From positions 62,001 to 126,000 of the forward strand of contig NZ_PJRN01000013.1 in the NCBI RefSeq assembly GCF_002930105.1: 64,000 nt of DNA, written 5' to 3'. This stretch comes from Billgrantia saliphila. GTDB taxonomy: Bacteria > Pseudomonadota > Gammaproteobacteria > Pseudomonadales > Halomonadaceae. Positions within the stretch are counted from its first letter, which is position 1. Each line of letters opens with the position of its first letter. Position numbers and translations under genes: made by a program. Shown here one piece after another: positions 16,066 through 26,050 of the stretch. The notes under the pieces were generated by a model. The model saw nothing but the letters and a program-made list of their open reading frames with translations. It was not told the origin of the DNA and did not search any database.

Positions 16066-17261
16066 CGCGCGACTTCGACTTCCGCCAGCCGCTCCGAGTG
16101 GACCGGCCGCGACGGAGTCGGGAAGCTGCCGGGGCGCAGGACGCCGGTATCCACATCGGCGATGTCGCGCAGGCCGCACAGGGCCAGGCTGGTATCGAGC
16201 TCCTTGTGGATGATACGCAGGCATTCGTCGACGCCCGCTTCGCCCATGGCGCCCAGCCCATAAAGGAAGGCGCGACCGATATGCGCGCCGCGAGCGCCCA
16301 GGGCGACGGCCTTGAGCACGTCCTGCCCCGAGCGGATGCCGCCATCCATGTGCACCTCGGTGCGCTGCCCTACCGCCGCGACCACGTCAGGCAGCGCCTG
16401 GATCGACGAGCTGGCGCCGTCGAGCTGGCGTCCGCCATGATTGGAAACGACGATGGCGTCGGCGCCCGCCTCCACCGCCAGTTCGGCATCCTCCGGCTCC
16501 ATGATGCCCTTGATCACCAGCTTTCCGCCCCAGCGCTCCTTGATCCACTTGACGTCGTCCCAGCTCAGCGAGGGATCGAACTGCGACGCCGTCCAGGCGG
16601 AGAGTTCGCGCAGGTTAGTGGCGTCCTTCACGTGGCCGGCGATATTGCCGAAGGTGTGCCGCCGGGTGCGCGCCATGCCCAGGCACCAGCGCCACTTGGT
16701 GGCCAGGTCGAGCAGGTTGCGCGGCGTGGGCTTCGGCGGCACGGAGAGCCCGTTGCGAATGTCCTTATGGCGCTGGCCGAGGATCTGCAGGTCGGCGGTG
16801 AGCACCAGTGCCGAGCAGCCCGCCGCGCGGGCGCGGTCGATCAGGCGACCGATGTAATCGCGGTCGCGCATCACGTAGAGCTGGAACCAGAACGGGCGCG
16901 AGACGTGCTCGGCGACGTCCTCGATGGAGCAGATGCTCATGGTCGATAGGGTGAAGGGAATGCCGAAGCGCTCGGCGGCGCGGGCGGCGAGGATCTCGCC
17001 GTCGGCGTGCTGCATCCCGGTCAGTCCGGTGGGCGCGATGGCCACCGGCATGCTGGCCTCCTCGCCGAGCAGGCGCGTCGCCAGGCGGCGGTTGTCCATG
17101 TCGACCATGACCCGCTGGCGCAGGCCGATGGTCGCCAGGTCCGCCTCGTTGGCGCGATAGGTGCTTTCGGTCCACGACCCGGAGTCGACGTAATCGTAGA
17201 ACATCTTCGGCACGCGGCGGCGTGCCAGGCGCTGCAGATCGGCGATGCAGGTGATGGTCAC
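16062..17261 (-). CDS. lldD: FMN-dependent L-lactate dehydrogenase
   Basis: A 399-residue FMN-dependent alpha-hydroxy-acid dehydrogenase, closest to quinone-linked L-lactate dehydrogenase LldD, which oxidises L-lactate to pyruvate. Visible markers: FYDYVDSGSWTESTYRAN at the N-terminus, PVAIAPTGLTGMQ, the FWFQLYVMRDR strand, the catalytic-His segment SNHGGRQLDG, and VHMDGGIRSGQDVLKAVALGA with GRAFLYGLGA at the phosphate site. A GTG start at 17261 is chosen: GGAGG lies 6 nt upstream, and the longer frame adds only an unrelated Pro-rich leader inside the upstream gene. The start falls one base after the TraB gene's stop (TGACGTG), so translation is likely coupled. No lactate permease lies nearby. 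Confidence 0.9.
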   Translation of the reverse strand: MTITCIADLQRLARRRVPKMFYDYVDSGSWTESTYRANEADLATIGLRQRVMVDMDNRRLATRLLGEEASMPVAIAPTGLTGMQHADGEILAARAAERFGIPFTLSTMSICSIEDVAEHVSRPFWFQLYVMRDRDYIGRLIDRARAAGCSALVLTADLQILGQRHKDIRNGLSVPPKPTPRNLLDLATKWRWCLGMARTRRHTFGNIAGHVKDATNLRELSAWTASQFDPSLSWDDVKWIKERWGGKLVIKGIMEPEDAELAVEAGADAIVVSNHGGRQLDGASSSIQALPDVVAAVGQRTEVHMDGGIRSGQDVLKAVALGARGAHIGRAFLYGLGAMGEAGVDECLRIIHKELDTSLALCGLRDIADVDTGVLRPGSFPTPSRPVHSERLAEVEVAR

Positions 17262-17262
17262 G

Positions 17263-18507
17263 TCAGCCTCCGGTACCGAGCAACGCCCCGGCGATGCGGA
17301 AGCCGGCGATCCAGGTCCCGGCGGCGGAGCCCAGAGTGGCAAAGAGGAATACCAACAAGGTGCGCGACACCCGGTTGCGCCACCAGCCCTTTAGCTTGGT
17401 GACGTCGTGGCGCAGGGTCGAGAAGTCGCGTACCTTCGGCTTGCGTAGCCAGAGCTCGACCCCGGCGGCGACGAAACCGGCCCCGATGGTGGGATTGAGC
17501 GAGGTGAGCGGGGCGGCGAACATCGTGGCCACCACGGTGACCGGGTGCGCCAGGGCCGCCAGGGTAGCGACTCCCGAGAGCACGCCGTTGATCAGGAACC
17601 ACTCCGCGACCAGCTGCCAGCCAAGTTCGGTGTTGCGCGAAAAGCCGATCGCAAAGCCGGTGATCACCAAGGCGGTGATCAGCCAGGGCATCGCGCGCCA
17701 CAGCTTGGAGGGCGGCGGGGCATGCTCCAGCGCTTGGCGTTCCTGTTCGGGGGCTGCGGGCAGCGGAGTGCCGAAATGCTCGACCATGCCCTTCATGTGG
17801 CCGGCGCCGATCACCACCAGCACGTTGCGATAGCGCCCCGGCGGCGCCTGCTCCGCCAGGCGCAGCACCATGTAGCGATCGCGCTCGGTGATGAGCGGCG
17901 CGTAGAGTGCCTCGGACTCGGCGGCGAATTCGCTGAAGGTCGACTCCAGCACGTCACCTTCCTTGAGCCGCTCGATCTCCTCGGGCTTGATCTCCTGGCG
18001 TGACATGACGCTGCCGAGCAGGCCGGTGAACAGCGACATGCGCTGCCACCACGGCACGTTGCGATAGATGCGCTTGAGTGTGATCCCTACGTCGCGGTCG
18101 ATCAGCAGCAGCGGCAGTTCGCGCCGTTGCGTTTCCTCCAGGGCCGCGCGCATCTCGGCGCCGGGCTCGATGCCCGACTGTTCGGCCACGCGCTGCTGGA
18201 ACGCCCCCAGCGCCAGGTTGGCGGCCACCATGCCGGCCTTGCCTTGGCGGAAAATCTCGAACAGGTCCAGTTGGCCCAGGGCATCCGGATTACTGAGGTT
18301 ATGGTGGCGTGCGTCGCACAGCTCGATGGCTACGGCGTCGAACTCGCCGGAGCGAATCAGGCGGCGAACGTCTTCGGCGCTCTCGGCCGAAACGTGAGCG
18401 GTACCCAGCAGGGTGTAGCGGGTCTCGCCCACTTCGACGACTTGATGGGGGCCGCTGAAGGCGCCGTCCTGGCGCGGCTCGGTCACGGAGTCCTGGGAGT
18501 CGGTCAT
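17263..18507 (-). CDS. TraB/PrgY-family membrane protein
   Basis: A 414-residue TraB/PrgY-type protein. The N-terminal soluble domain (about 20-260) has the family motifs: LLGTAHVSAESAEDVRRLI with GTAH, AIELCDARH with the conserved Glu, and GAGHMKGM with GxxH. The C-terminal region carries about four membrane segments, such as WLITALVITGFAIGF and TLLVFLFATLGSAAGTWIAGF. These proteins are suspected metal-dependent hydrolases; the prototypes affect peptide-pheromone signalling and plasmid transfer in enterococci, but chromosomal proteobacterial members have no established role. The ATG at 18507 is the best start, though without a good ribosome-binding site. It lies between trkH and lldD on the same strand. 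Confidence 0.85.
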   Translation of the reverse strand: MTDSQDSVTEPRQDGAFSGPHQVVEVGETRYTLLGTAHVSAESAEDVRRLIRSGEFDAVAIELCDARHHNLSNPDALGQLDLFEIFRQGKAGMVAANLALGAFQQRVAEQSGIEPGAEMRAALEETQRRELPLLLIDRDVGITLKRIYRNVPWWQRMSLFTGLLGSVMSRQEIKPEEIERLKEGDVLESTFSEFAAESEALYAPLITERDRYMVLRLAEQAPPGRYRNVLVVIGAGHMKGMVEHFGTPLPAAPEQERQALEHAPPPSKLWRAMPWLITALVITGFAIGFSRNTELGWQLVAEWFLINGVLSGVATLAALAHPVTVVATMFAAPLTSLNPTIGAGFVAAGVELWLRKPKVRDFSTLRHDVTKLKGWWRNRVSRTLLVFLFATLGSAAGTWIAGFRIAGALLGTGG

Positions 18508-18586
18508 GAACGCTCGGGTCGCAAGGGGTGAAGAGCCGATTATCCACGAAGCCGGGCGGCGCACCAAACCCGACGACGGCCTCGCG

Positions 18587-20035
18587 TCACTTTCGCCAGA
18601 AGGCGGGGGTGAAGAGGACCAGCACGGTGAAGATCTCCAGACGCCCCAGCAGCATCGCCATGACCAGAATCCATTTTGCCAGCGCGGGCAGGTCGGCGTA
18701 ATGGGCGGCCGCCTCGCCCAGGGCCGGGCCGAGGTTGTTGAGGCAGGAAGCCACGGTGGACCAGGCGGTGACCTGATCCACGCCGGTGGCCATCACTCCC
18801 ACCAGCATCAGGAAGAACAGCAGCAGGTACGCTGAAAAGAACCCCCATACCGCCTGGGCGATGCCGTCGGGTACGCTCACCTTGCCCACCTTGACGGCGA
18901 TGATCGCGTTGGGATGGATCAGTCGCATCACCTCGCGCATGCCCTGCTTGAGAATCAGGACGATGCGAATCACCTTCATGCCGCCGCCGGTGGAGCCGGA
19001 ACAGCCGCCGACGAAGGCGGCCACGAACAGCAGGAAGGGCAGCGCCCCGGGCCAGACCGAGAAATCGGCCACGGCGAAGCCGGCGGTGGTGGCGATCGAG
19101 ACTGCCTGGAACAAGCCGTGGCGCAAGCCGTATTCGGTCTCGTAGATACCCGTCAGCCATAGCGACACCACGGTGATCAAGCTGAGTCCCGAGAGGAACA
19201 GCAGAAGGAAACGAGCCTCGGGATCCTGCAGGTAGTGACGCAGCTGGCGCCCGCGCCAGGCCAGGAAGTGCAGGCTGAAACTCATCGCCGAGACGACCAG
19301 GAAGGCGACGCAGATCAGCTCGATCAGGGCACTGTCGAAGTGACCGATGCTGGTGTCGTAAGTGGAGAAGCCGCCGATGGCCACGGTCGAGAAACTGTGG
19401 CCCAAGGCGTCGAACCAGCTCATGCCGGCGGCCATGTAGGCCAGAAAACAGGTCAGGGTCAGGGCCGCGTAGATGTACCAAAGGGCCTTTGCCGTCTCGG
19501 TGATGCGCGGGGTGAGCTTGGAATCCTTCAGCGGCCCCGGGATCTCGGTGCGGTAGAGCGCCATGCCGCCGACCCCGAGGGTGGGAAGGATCGCCACCGC
19601 CAGGACCACGATCCCCATGCCGCCGAGCCATTGCAGCTGCTGACGATAGTAGAGCACCGATTCGGGCAGCAGTTGGATACCGGTGACGACCGTGGCGCCG
19701 GTCGTGGTCAGGCCCGAAAACGATTCGAAGACCGCATCGGTGATGGCCAGGGCATCTTCGCCGGCCAACATCAGCGGCAGCGAGCCGAACAGCCCGAGCA
19801 CGCTCCAGAACAGCGCCGCGATCAGGAAGCCGTCGCGGGTGCGCAGCTCCTTGTGAGCCTGTCGGTTGGGTAGGTAGATGATCAGTCCGGTCAGCACGGT
19901 GATGGCAATGGCGATGACGAAGGCGCTCCACTCGCCATCGCCGAACAGCAGCGAGATCAGGATCGGCGGCACCATGGTCAGGCTGAACATCATCAGCAGC
20001 AGGCCCAGGATGCGCAGGATGACACGCAGGCTCAT
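18587..20035 (-). CDS. trkH: Trk system potassium uptake protein TrkH
   Basis: A 482-residue K+ transporter subunit with four membrane-pore-membrane repeats. Pore-loop segments are visible in order: ESFSGLTTTGATVV, SFSTVAIGGFSTYD, AVSIATTAGFAVAD and SCLNNLGPALGE. The first carries the classic TTTGAT filter, and glycine is kept at each filter position. It works with the NAD-binding subunit TrkA, encoded 43 nt upstream. In halophiles this system imports K+ as an early response to rising osmolarity. The trkA-trkH pairing on one transcript is the arrangement known in Halomonas. TrkI-type paralogues are similar; the trkA linkage favours TrkH. Confidence 0.94.
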   Translation of the reverse strand: MSLRVILRILGLLLMMFSLTMVPPILISLLFGDGEWSAFVIAIAITVLTGLIIYLPNRQAHKELRTRDGFLIAALFWSVLGLFGSLPLMLAGEDALAITDAVFESFSGLTTTGATVVTGIQLLPESVLYYRQQLQWLGGMGIVVLAVAILPTLGVGGMALYRTEIPGPLKDSKLTPRITETAKALWYIYAALTLTCFLAYMAAGMSWFDALGHSFSTVAIGGFSTYDTSIGHFDSALIELICVAFLVVSAMSFSLHFLAWRGRQLRHYLQDPEARFLLLFLSGLSLITVVSLWLTGIYETEYGLRHGLFQAVSIATTAGFAVADFSVWPGALPFLLFVAAFVGGCSGSTGGGMKVIRIVLILKQGMREVMRLIHPNAIIAVKVGKVSVPDGIAQAVWGFFSAYLLLFFLMLVGVMATGVDQVTAWSTVASCLNNLGPALGEAAAHYADLPALAKWILVMAMLLGRLEIFTVLVLFTPAFWRK

Positions 20036-20078
20036 CGGGCGGCGCTCCTTGCGTCGCGTAGTGCGCTGACACCGATCA

Positions 20079-21452
20079 TCAGAAGAACGTCAGACCGACC
20101 TGGAACAGGCGCTCGACATCTCGAATACGGCGCTTGTCGATCACGAACAGGATCAGATGGTCACCGGATTCGACGATGACGTCGTCGTGTGCGATCAGGA
20201 CCTCCTTGCCGCGTACCAGAGCGCCGATGGTGGTGCCCTTGGGCAGATCGATCTCGCCGATGGCGCGCCCAACCACCTTGGAGGATTGGGTGTCGCCGTG
20301 GGCGATGGCCTCGATCGCCTCGGCGGCGCCGCGGCGCAGCGAGTGGACGTTGACGATGTCGCCGCGGCGCACGTGGGTCAGCAGGCTGCCGATAGTGGCC
20401 TGCTGCGGTGAGATGGCGATGTCGATCTCGCCGCCCTGCACCAGGTCGACGTAGGCGGCGTTGTTGATCAGCGTCAGCACCTTCTTGGCGCCCATGCGCT
20501 TGGCCAGCATCGACGACATGATGTTGACCTCGTCATCGTTGGTCAGCGCGCAGAAGATGTCGCAATCCTCGATGTTCTCCTCTTCCAGCAGGCGCTTGTT
20601 GGTGGCGCTGCCGTGGAGCACAACGGTGCGGTCGAGACGCTCGGAGAGGACAGTGCAGCGCTCGAGGTTGTGCTCGACGATCTTGACCTGATGGCTGTGC
20701 TCGAGGTGCTCGGCGAGGCGTTCGCCGATGTTGCCGCCACCGGCGATCATCACCCGGCGGAAGTCGCGGTCGACCCGGCGCAGCTCGCTCATCACCGCCC
20801 GGATATCGCGGCGGGCGGCGATGAAGAATACCTCGTCGTCGGCCTCGATCACGGTATCCCCACGCGGGATGATCGGCCGGTTGCGGCGATAGATGGCCGC
20901 CACGCGAGTATCGACGCTGGGCATATGACGGCGCAGAAAGCCCAGGTCCTGGCCCACCAGCGGCCCGCCGTAGTAGGCCTTGACCGCCACCAGCTGGACC
21001 AGGCCGCCGGCGAACTCGAGCACCTGCAGCGCACCGGGGTGCTCGATCAGTCGGCGAATATGGTCGGTGACCACCTGCTCGGGGCTGATCAGCACGTCGA
21101 TCGGCACTGCCTCGTGGGCGAACAGGCCCTTACGGGTCAGGTAGGCGGTGGCGCGTACCCGGGCGATCTTGGTCGGCGTACGGAACAGCGTATGGGCGAC
21201 CTGACAGGCAATCATGTTGACTTCGTCGGCGCTGGTCACCGCGATCAACATGTCGGCGTCCTCGCAGCCCGCCTGGCGCAGCACGACCGGGTAGGAGGCC
21301 GGCCCCACCACGGTGCGGATGTCGAGCCGGGTATGCAGCTCGCGCAGACGCTCGCCATCGGTATCGACGACCGTGATGTCGTTCTCTTCGCGGGCCAGAT
21401 GTTCGGCCAGCGTGCCGCCGACCTGACCGGCGCCCAGAATGATGATCTTCAT
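20079..21452 (-). CDS. trkA: Trk system potassium uptake protein TrkA
   Basis: A 457-residue cytoplasmic regulatory subunit of Trk, built from two RCK (TrkA-N plus TrkA-C) units. The first Rossmann motif is [17 protein letters not shown] with the acidic strand end VVDTD; the second is [17 protein letters not shown] with IVEHN. Both nucleotide sites look intact. Length matches E. coli TrkA (458). It gates TrkH, encoded immediately downstream. The gene follows the def-fmt-rsmB block as in many gammaproteobacteria, but here a dodecin gene sits between rsmB and trkA. A 112-nt gap between the dodecin gene and trkA may contain a promoter, though I see no convincing one. Confidence 0.95.
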   Translation of the reverse strand: MKIIILGAGQVGGTLAEHLAREENDITVVDTDGERLRELHTRLDIRTVVGPASYPVVLRQAGCEDADMLIAVTSADEVNMIACQVAHTLFRTPTKIARVRATAYLTRKGLFAHEAVPIDVLISPEQVVTDHIRRLIEHPGALQVLEFAGGLVQLVAVKAYYGGPLVGQDLGFLRRHMPSVDTRVAAIYRRNRPIIPRGDTVIEADDEVFFIAARRDIRAVMSELRRVDRDFRRVMIAGGGNIGERLAEHLEHSHQVKIVEHNLERCTVLSERLDRTVVLHGSATNKRLLEEENIEDCDIFCALTNDDEVNIMSSMLAKRMGAKKVLTLINNAAYVDLVQGGEIDIAISPQQATIGSLLTHVRRGDIVNVHSLRRGAAEAIEAIAHGDTQSSKVVGRAIGEIDLPKGTTIGALVRGKEVLIAHDDVIVESGDHLILFVIDKRRIRDVERLFQVGLTFF

Positions 21453-21564
21453 GCTGTCGGGGTCCGTGAAACGACTCTGCGACGCCGATATGGCGCCGCA
21501 GCATCAGCGGCTAGCATAAACCAGCCGCGGTACGGGTAACAGGGCCGTGTCTTCGGCCACTGCC

Positions 21565-21771
21565 TCAATCCAGCGTGAAGCCGACCTTGAGGGTGACCTG
21601 CCAGTGGCCGATGCGCCCGTTCTCGATGTGCCCACGGGTATCCACGACCTCGAACCAGCGCATACCGTGCAGGGACTGGGAAGCCTTGTCGATGGCCCGC
21701 TGAATGGCGTCCTCGATGCTCTTCTCCGAGGAGCCGGTCAACTCGATATGTTTATAAACGTGATCGCTCAT
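21565..21771 (-). CDS. Dodecin-family flavin-binding protein
   Basis: A 68-residue dodecin. The family pattern is clear: [19 protein letters not shown], then [18 protein letters not shown] (the Trp that stacks on the flavin), then [20 protein letters not shown]. Dodecins form dodecamers that store or buffer flavins or CoA. Its ATG overlaps the rsmB stop codon as ATGA (21768-21771), so it is translationally coupled to rsmB. This is not part of the standard fmt-rsmB-trkA order that I know. Function in the flavin economy is from the family; the reason for coupling to an rRNA methyltransferase is unknown. Confidence 0.93.
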   Translation of the reverse strand: MSDHVYKHIELTGSSEKSIEDAIQRAIDKASQSLHGMRWFEVVDTRGHIENGRIGHWQVTLKVGFTLD

Positions 21772-23159
21772 GGATGCTCCTTGCTCATGTGATCAGTGGC
21801 GGGATCGCTGCCATCCCGCTTTTTCAGTCTGGCATAAAAGAAGCCGTCATGGCCGCCCGGTTCGGGCAGCAGCTGGCGACCCGCGCCCGCCGGGCGGCCC
21901 CAGCTGACCTCCTGTGGCGTGGTGACCACGGCGTCCGGCGTGCGTGCGAGGAAGGCGCGGATCTGTTCGTCGTTCTCTTCGCGCAGCACCGAGCAGGTAG
22001 CGTAGAGCAGCGAGCCGCCCCGTCGCAGCAGCGGCCAGAGATTGTCGAGCAGGCGCGCCTGCAGTTCGGCCAGCTTGGCGACATCGGCGGGGCGCCGCAG
22101 GCGCTTGATGTCGGGATGGCGGCGAATCACGCCGGTACCCGAGCAGGGCGCATCGAGCAGGATGGCGTCGAACGGCGTCTTGTCCCACCAGTCGCGCTGG
22201 GTGGCATCGGCGTGCACCAGGGTGGCGGACAGCCCGAGGCGCTCCAGCGTCTCCTCCACCCGGGCCAGGCGCATGGCGTCGCTATCAAGCGCCAGCAGTT
22301 CAATGTCGAACAGTTCGAGCAGATGGGCGGTCTTGCCCCCGGGAGCGCAGCAGGCATCCAGCACCCGGCCGCCGGGGCGCGGCGCGAGGGCGGGGCCGAG
22401 CAGTTCGGCGGCGAGCTGCGCAGCCTCGTCCTGCACGCTGACGTCGCCTTCGGCGAAATCGGGCAGGGTCTGAACGTCACAAGGCTTTTCCAGCACCAGC
22501 CCGTCCGGTGAATGGTTGCATAGCCGCGCCTCGATGCCGCAGACCAGCAGTTTGGCCAGGTAGGCCTCGCGATCGCCCCGGCGCCGATTGATGCGCAGCG
22601 TCATGGGGCCCGGTTCGTTGTTGGCTTCGGCGATGGCGCGCCAATCGTCGGGCCAGGCCTGGCGCAGGGCCTTGAGCAACCAGCGCGGATGCAGCAGTGC
22701 CACGGCCGGGTCCTGGTCGACCTCTGCTTGCAGCGCCTCGGATTCCCGGGTGAGCCGGCGTAGGCAGCCGTTGAGCACCCGGGTCGCCCATTCTTTGCCC
22801 AGATGACGCGCTGCACCTGCGGTCTCGCCCACGGCGGCGTGGGCCGGAATGCGCAGATAGAGCAGCTGATAGATGCCCAGCAGCAGCAGCGCCTGGATGT
22901 CGGCATCGCGCGTCTTGAATGGCGTCTTGAGCAGCTTGGCGGCCAGCGCCTCGAGGCGTGGCAGGGTGCGGCACACGCCGTAGCACATCGCCTTGAACAG
23001 CGCCCGATCGCGTATCACCACCTGATGGTCATCGAGGTCGTTCAGCGACCCCTTGGCGGTGATCACCGGCACCAGGGCGCGGGCGGCGCTGGCGCGCACC
23101 GCCTGGCCGCCGTCCTGGATAGCGCTGCCGGCACGGGTAGAGGGAGTGGAACGGTGCAT
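21768..23159 (-). CDS. rsmB: 16S rRNA (cytosine-967-C5)-methyltransferase
   Basis: A 463-residue RsmB (Sun/Fmu), which makes m5C967 in 16S rRNA. The N-terminal NusB-like RNA-binding domain (about 20-165) has [24 protein letters not shown]. The SAM-binding domain has [18 protein letters not shown]. The two catalytic cysteine motifs are [20 protein letters not shown] and LLYATCSV. The ATG at 23159 overlaps the fmt stop (TGATG), and its own stop overlaps the dodecin start (ATGA), so three genes are coupled in a row. The frame is open upstream into fmt, but that extension is Arg/Pro-rich noise. Confidence 0.95.
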   Translation of the reverse strand: MHRSTPSTRAGSAIQDGGQAVRASAARALVPVITAKGSLNDLDDHQVVIRDRALFKAMCYGVCRTLPRLEALAAKLLKTPFKTRDADIQALLLLGIYQLLYLRIPAHAAVGETAGAARHLGKEWATRVLNGCLRRLTRESEALQAEVDQDPAVALLHPRWLLKALRQAWPDDWRAIAEANNEPGPMTLRINRRRGDREAYLAKLLVCGIEARLCNHSPDGLVLEKPCDVQTLPDFAEGDVSVQDEAAQLAAELLGPALAPRPGGRVLDACCAPGGKTAHLLELFDIELLALDSDAMRLARVEETLERLGLSATLVHADATQRDWWDKTPFDAILLDAPCSGTGVIRRHPDIKRLRRPADVAKLAELQARLLDNLWPLLRRGGSLLYATCSVLREENDEQIRAFLARTPDAVVTTPQEVSWGRPAGAGRQLLPEPGGHDGFFYARLKKRDGSDPATDHMSKEHP

Positions 23160-24145
23160 CAGGCGCTCTCCTCGGTCGCTTGGCCCAGAATGCGGCCGGT
23201 GCGCAGGCGTTCGCTGCGAGCATTGAGCAGGTCGCGTGCGGGCAGCGGCTTGCCGCCGGGCAACTGGGCGCGGATCACGCGCAGCACCTCGTCGCCGCGG
23301 GAACCGCAGGCGATGCGTAGGGCGTCGGGGTCGGGGTCGAGCAGGGTGCCGGGAGCGGCGGATGCCTCGTCGGCGCGGTGAGCGGCGGTCTCGGCCAGCA
23401 GCAGGCGCAGGCGCTCCTCGCCGCAGGCGCACCAGGCCACCGGCCACGGGTTGAAGGCGCGAACCTTGGCGGCGAGTTCAGCCGCGGGGCGCGTAAAGTC
23501 GAGCTCGGCTTCGGCCTTGGAGAGCTTGGCGGCGTAGGTCACGCCTTCCTCGGGCTGGGGCATGACCGCCAGGCCTTCGCCGGCCAGTGCATTCAGTGCC
23601 GCCACGATCGCCTCGCCGCCGAGGCTGGCCAGGGTGTCGTGCAACTCGCCGCCGGTGGTGGTCGGCGTGATCGGCGTGCGGCGTGTGAGGAGCATGGCGC
23701 CGGTATCGAGCCCGGCATCCATCTGCATGATGGTCACACCGCTCTCGCTGTCGCCCGCCTCGATGGCACGTTGAATCGGCGCGGCGCCGCGCCAGCGTGG
23801 CAACAGTGAGGCGTGGACGTTGAGGCATCCCAGCGGTGGGATGTCGAGCACCGCCTGGGGCAGGATCAGGCCGTAGGCGACCACGACCATGATGTCGGCT
23901 TCCAAGGCGGCAAGCTCGGCCTGGGCCTGGGGCGATTTGAGGCTTTCGGGCTGATGGACGGGCAGCCCGTGTTCCAGGGCGAGCGATTTCACCGGACTGG
24001 CGGTCAGCTTGCGGCCGCGACCGGCGGGGCGGTCGGGCTGGGTGTAGACGGCCACGACCCGGTGGTGGCTCTCCAGCAGGGCGGCCAGGCTGGAGGCGGC
24101 GAAGTCGGGCGTGCCGGCGAAGATGACGCGCAGGGGTCGGGACAT
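23159..24145 (-). CDS. fmt: Methionyl-tRNA formyltransferase
   Basis: A 328-residue Fmt, which formylates initiator Met-tRNA using 10-formyl-THF. The N-terminal transferase domain carries [18 protein letters not shown], the [38 protein letters not shown] region with the Asn/His catalytic residues, and [13 protein letters not shown]. The C-terminal OB-fold (about 210-315) follows. It lies downstream of def but is separated by 110 nt containing a strong hairpin (24206-24236), unusual for this pair. Its stop overlaps the rsmB start. Confidence 0.96.
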   Translation of the reverse strand: MSRPLRVIFAGTPDFAASSLAALLESHHRVVAVYTQPDRPAGRGRKLTASPVKSLALEHGLPVHQPESLKSPQAQAELAALEADIMVVVAYGLILPQAVLDIPPLGCLNVHASLLPRWRGAAPIQRAIEAGDSESGVTIMQMDAGLDTGAMLLTRRTPITPTTTGGELHDTLASLGGEAIVAALNALAGEGLAVMPQPEEGVTYAAKLSKAEAELDFTRPAAELAAKVRAFNPWPVAWCACGEERLRLLLAETAAHRADEASAAPGTLLDPDPDALRIACGSRGDEVLRVIRAQLPGGKPLPARDLLNARSERLRTGRILGQATEESA

Positions 24146-24205
24146 GTGTCGGGGCCTTGCCAGTAAGCGATGTCACCTCATCATAACGGAGGCGGCCGGA
24201 AACGA

Positions 24206-24236
24206 CGAAGGCTGACGTGGATCACGTCAGCCTTCG
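24206..24236 (-). terminator. Strong hairpin between def and fmt
   Basis: CGAAGGCTGACGT (24206-24218) pairs perfectly with ACGTCAGCCTTCG (24224-24236): a 13-bp stem with a 5-nt loop. On the minus strand it follows the def stop by about 20 nt and is trailed by TCGTTTCC, only a weak T tract. It may be a partial terminator, an attenuator or an RNA-processing/stability element that lowers fmt expression relative to def. Confidence 0.55.
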
Positions 24237-24255
24237 GTGTCGATACGCAGGGGTA

Positions 24256-24768
24256 TCAGGCGGTCTGCATCAGCTTATGGCGCTTCTGCATCTTCTTCAG
24301 CACCCGGTCGCGCTTGAGCGGCGACAGGTAATCGACGAACAGTACCCCCTCGAGGTGGTCGCATTCGTGCTGGATGCAGTGGGCGAGCAGGCCGTCGGCT
24401 TCCAGCTCGTAGGGCTTGCCGTCGCGGTCGAGCGCCTTGAGGTGCACCTTCAGCGCCCGCGGTACCTCGGCATAGTATTCGGGAATCGACAGGCAGCCTT
24501 CGGAGAGCAGTTCGCGCTTGTCGCCGACCGGCGTGTACTCGGGGTTGATCAGCACCAGCGGGTGGGCGCGATCCTCGCTGACGTCCATCACGATCACGCG
24601 GCGATGCACGTCCACCTGGGTGGCGGCCAGTCCGATGCCGGAAGCGTCGTACATGGTGTCGAGCATGTCGTCGACCAGCTGACGCACCTCGTCGTCAACC
24701 GTCTCGACCGGCGCTGCCTTAGTGCGCAGCCGCTCGTCGGGAAATTCGAGGATGGTCAATTTGGCCAT
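24256..24768 (-). CDS. def: Peptide deformylase
   Basis: A 170-residue iron-dependent peptide deformylase that removes the N-formyl group from nascent proteins. All three family motifs are present: [15 protein letters not shown] (Cys metal ligand) and QHECDHLEG (HExxH metal ligands). Length matches E. coli Def (169). The ATG at 24768 gives the canonical [15 protein letters not shown] start; the longer open frame is leader sequence. It is divergent from the LysM-protein gene, as is typical in pseudomonads and relatives. The 5' region carries two adjacent palindromes (24792-24821). Confidence 0.96.
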   Translation of the reverse strand: MAKLTILEFPDERLRTKAAPVETVDDEVRQLVDDMLDTMYDASGIGLAATQVDVHRRVIVMDVSEDRAHPLVLINPEYTPVGDKRELLSEGCLSIPEYYAEVPRALKVHLKALDRDGKPYELEADGLLAHCIQHECDHLEGVLFVDYLSPLKRDRVLKKMQKRHKLMQTA

Positions 24769-24791
24769 GGCGTTGGAACCACCGTTATGCT

Positions 24792-24821
24792 GCAATCTTG
24801 GGATTGCCCCTATTCTAGGGG
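24792..24821. other. Two adjacent palindromes in the def leader
   Basis: GCAATC-TTGG-GATTGC (24792-24807) and CCCCTA-TTC-TAGGGG (24807-24821) are two back-to-back perfect 6-bp inverted repeats, 24-53 nt upstream of the def start codon. TAGAAT on the minus strand within the second could also serve as a -10 element. They could be operators or mRNA stems. No regulator is identifiable. Confidence 0.35.
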
Positions 24822-24943
24822 GCGGCGAGCCAGGGGGAAACCGCTGGATCGCAAATCGAATCGATAACATCAGACTATAACACGACGCATACGTTCCCGG
24901 CGGGCGCGGGAGCGGGGCGCATCGAAGGCACGGGAACGACGGG

Positions 24944-26050
24944 ATGGGCGAAAGAGCGAAGTGGCAGGTGCGGTTCGGTGCGCTGAGCAGAAGCCTCATG
25001 TGCGGCGCCGGTCTTGCCCTGCTGCTGGCGAGCACCCAGGCGCAAGCGCAGGGACTCGCCTGGGAGCAAGGGCTGCGCGGGGACGCCCCCGACCGCTACA
25101 CCGTGGTGCGTGGTGACACTCTGTGGGATATCTCGGGACGCTTCCTGCGCCATCCATGGCAGTGGCCGGAGGTATGGCAGGTCAACCCGCAGATTCGCAA
25201 CCCCCACCTGATCTATCCCGGCGACGTGATCTACCTCTACGACTGTGGCGGTCGTGCCTGTCTCGGTCTGGAGCGAGGCCAGGGCGTGGTGCGATTGTCG
25301 CCCGAGGTGCGCCGCATTCCGGTGCGCGAGGCGATCGAACCGATCCCCCTCGATGCGGTACGCCATTTCCTGCGCGACTATCGCGTGGCCGACGATCCCG
25401 AGGCGTTGGATGAGCTGGCCTATGTGGTGGCCGGCAACGATCGTCGCATCATCAGCGGCGCCGGCGATCGCCTGTATGCCCGCGGCGAGCTGGAGCGCGG
25501 ACCGCGCTACGGTATCTATCGCGTCGGCGACCGCTACACCGATGCCGCCAGCGGCGAGACGCTGGGCCTCGAGCTGCTTGGCGTCGGCGAGGCCCGGGTC
25601 GAGCGCAGCGAGGATGATATCGCGGTGCTGGAGGTGCTCTCCGCCAGCCAGGAGGTGCGCAACGACGATATCGTCCTGCCGCTGGAGGAGCGCGAGCTGA
25701 TCAACGAGTTCGTGCCGCGTGCGCCGGACGCCGAGGTCGACGGCAGTATCATGGCCGTACCCGGCGGGGTGCGCTTCATTGGTCGGCTGCAGGTGGTGGC
25801 GCTGGACCGCGGGCGGCGCGACGGGATCGAGCCGGGCCATGTGCTGCAGGTCGAGCAACAGGGCGAGCGGGTGGTCGATCCGCGTACCGGCGAATCCCTG
25901 CGCCTGCCAGGCACCGATGCTGGCCTGATCCTGGTCTTTCGCCCCTACGAGAAGATGAGTTTTGGCCTGGTGATGCGTGCCACCCGCACCCTCGAAGTCG
26001 GCGATCGCGTGCACAACCCCCGGCGCGGGGTGGGGGTGGCGCAGCGGTGA
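24944..26050 (+). CDS. Periplasmic LysM-domain protein
   Basis: A 368-residue exported protein. The N-terminus has a basic region and hydrophobic core [13 protein letters not shown] followed by TQAQAQG, a likely signal peptide cleaved near residue 36. A LysM peptidoglycan-binding domain follows (about 51-99): [20 protein letters not shown] through [13 protein letters not shown]. The large C-terminal part (about 110-365) is conserved in the family but has no named fold that I can see. Homologues lie next to def/dprA in many gammaproteobacteria. The gene is divergent from def, and dprA starts inside its stop codon (GTGA). It probably acts at the cell wall; catalytic activity is not evident. Confidence 0.88.
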   Translation: MGERAKWQVRFGALSRSLMCGAGLALLLASTQAQAQGLAWEQGLRGDAPDRYTVVRGDTLWDISGRFLRHPWQWPEVWQVNPQIRNPHLIYPGDVIYLYDCGGRACLGLERGQGVVRLSPEVRRIPVREAIEPIPLDAVRHFLRDYRVADDPEALDELAYVVAGNDRRIISGAGDRLYARGELERGPRYGIYRVGDRYTDAASGETLGLELLGVGEARVERSEDDIAVLEVLSASQEVRNDDIVLPLEERELINEFVPRAPDAEVDGSIMAVPGGVRFIGRLQVVALDRGRRDGIEPGHVLQVEQQGERVVDPRTGESLRLPGTDAGLILVFRPYEKMSFGLVMRATRTLEVGDRVHNPRRGVGVAQR

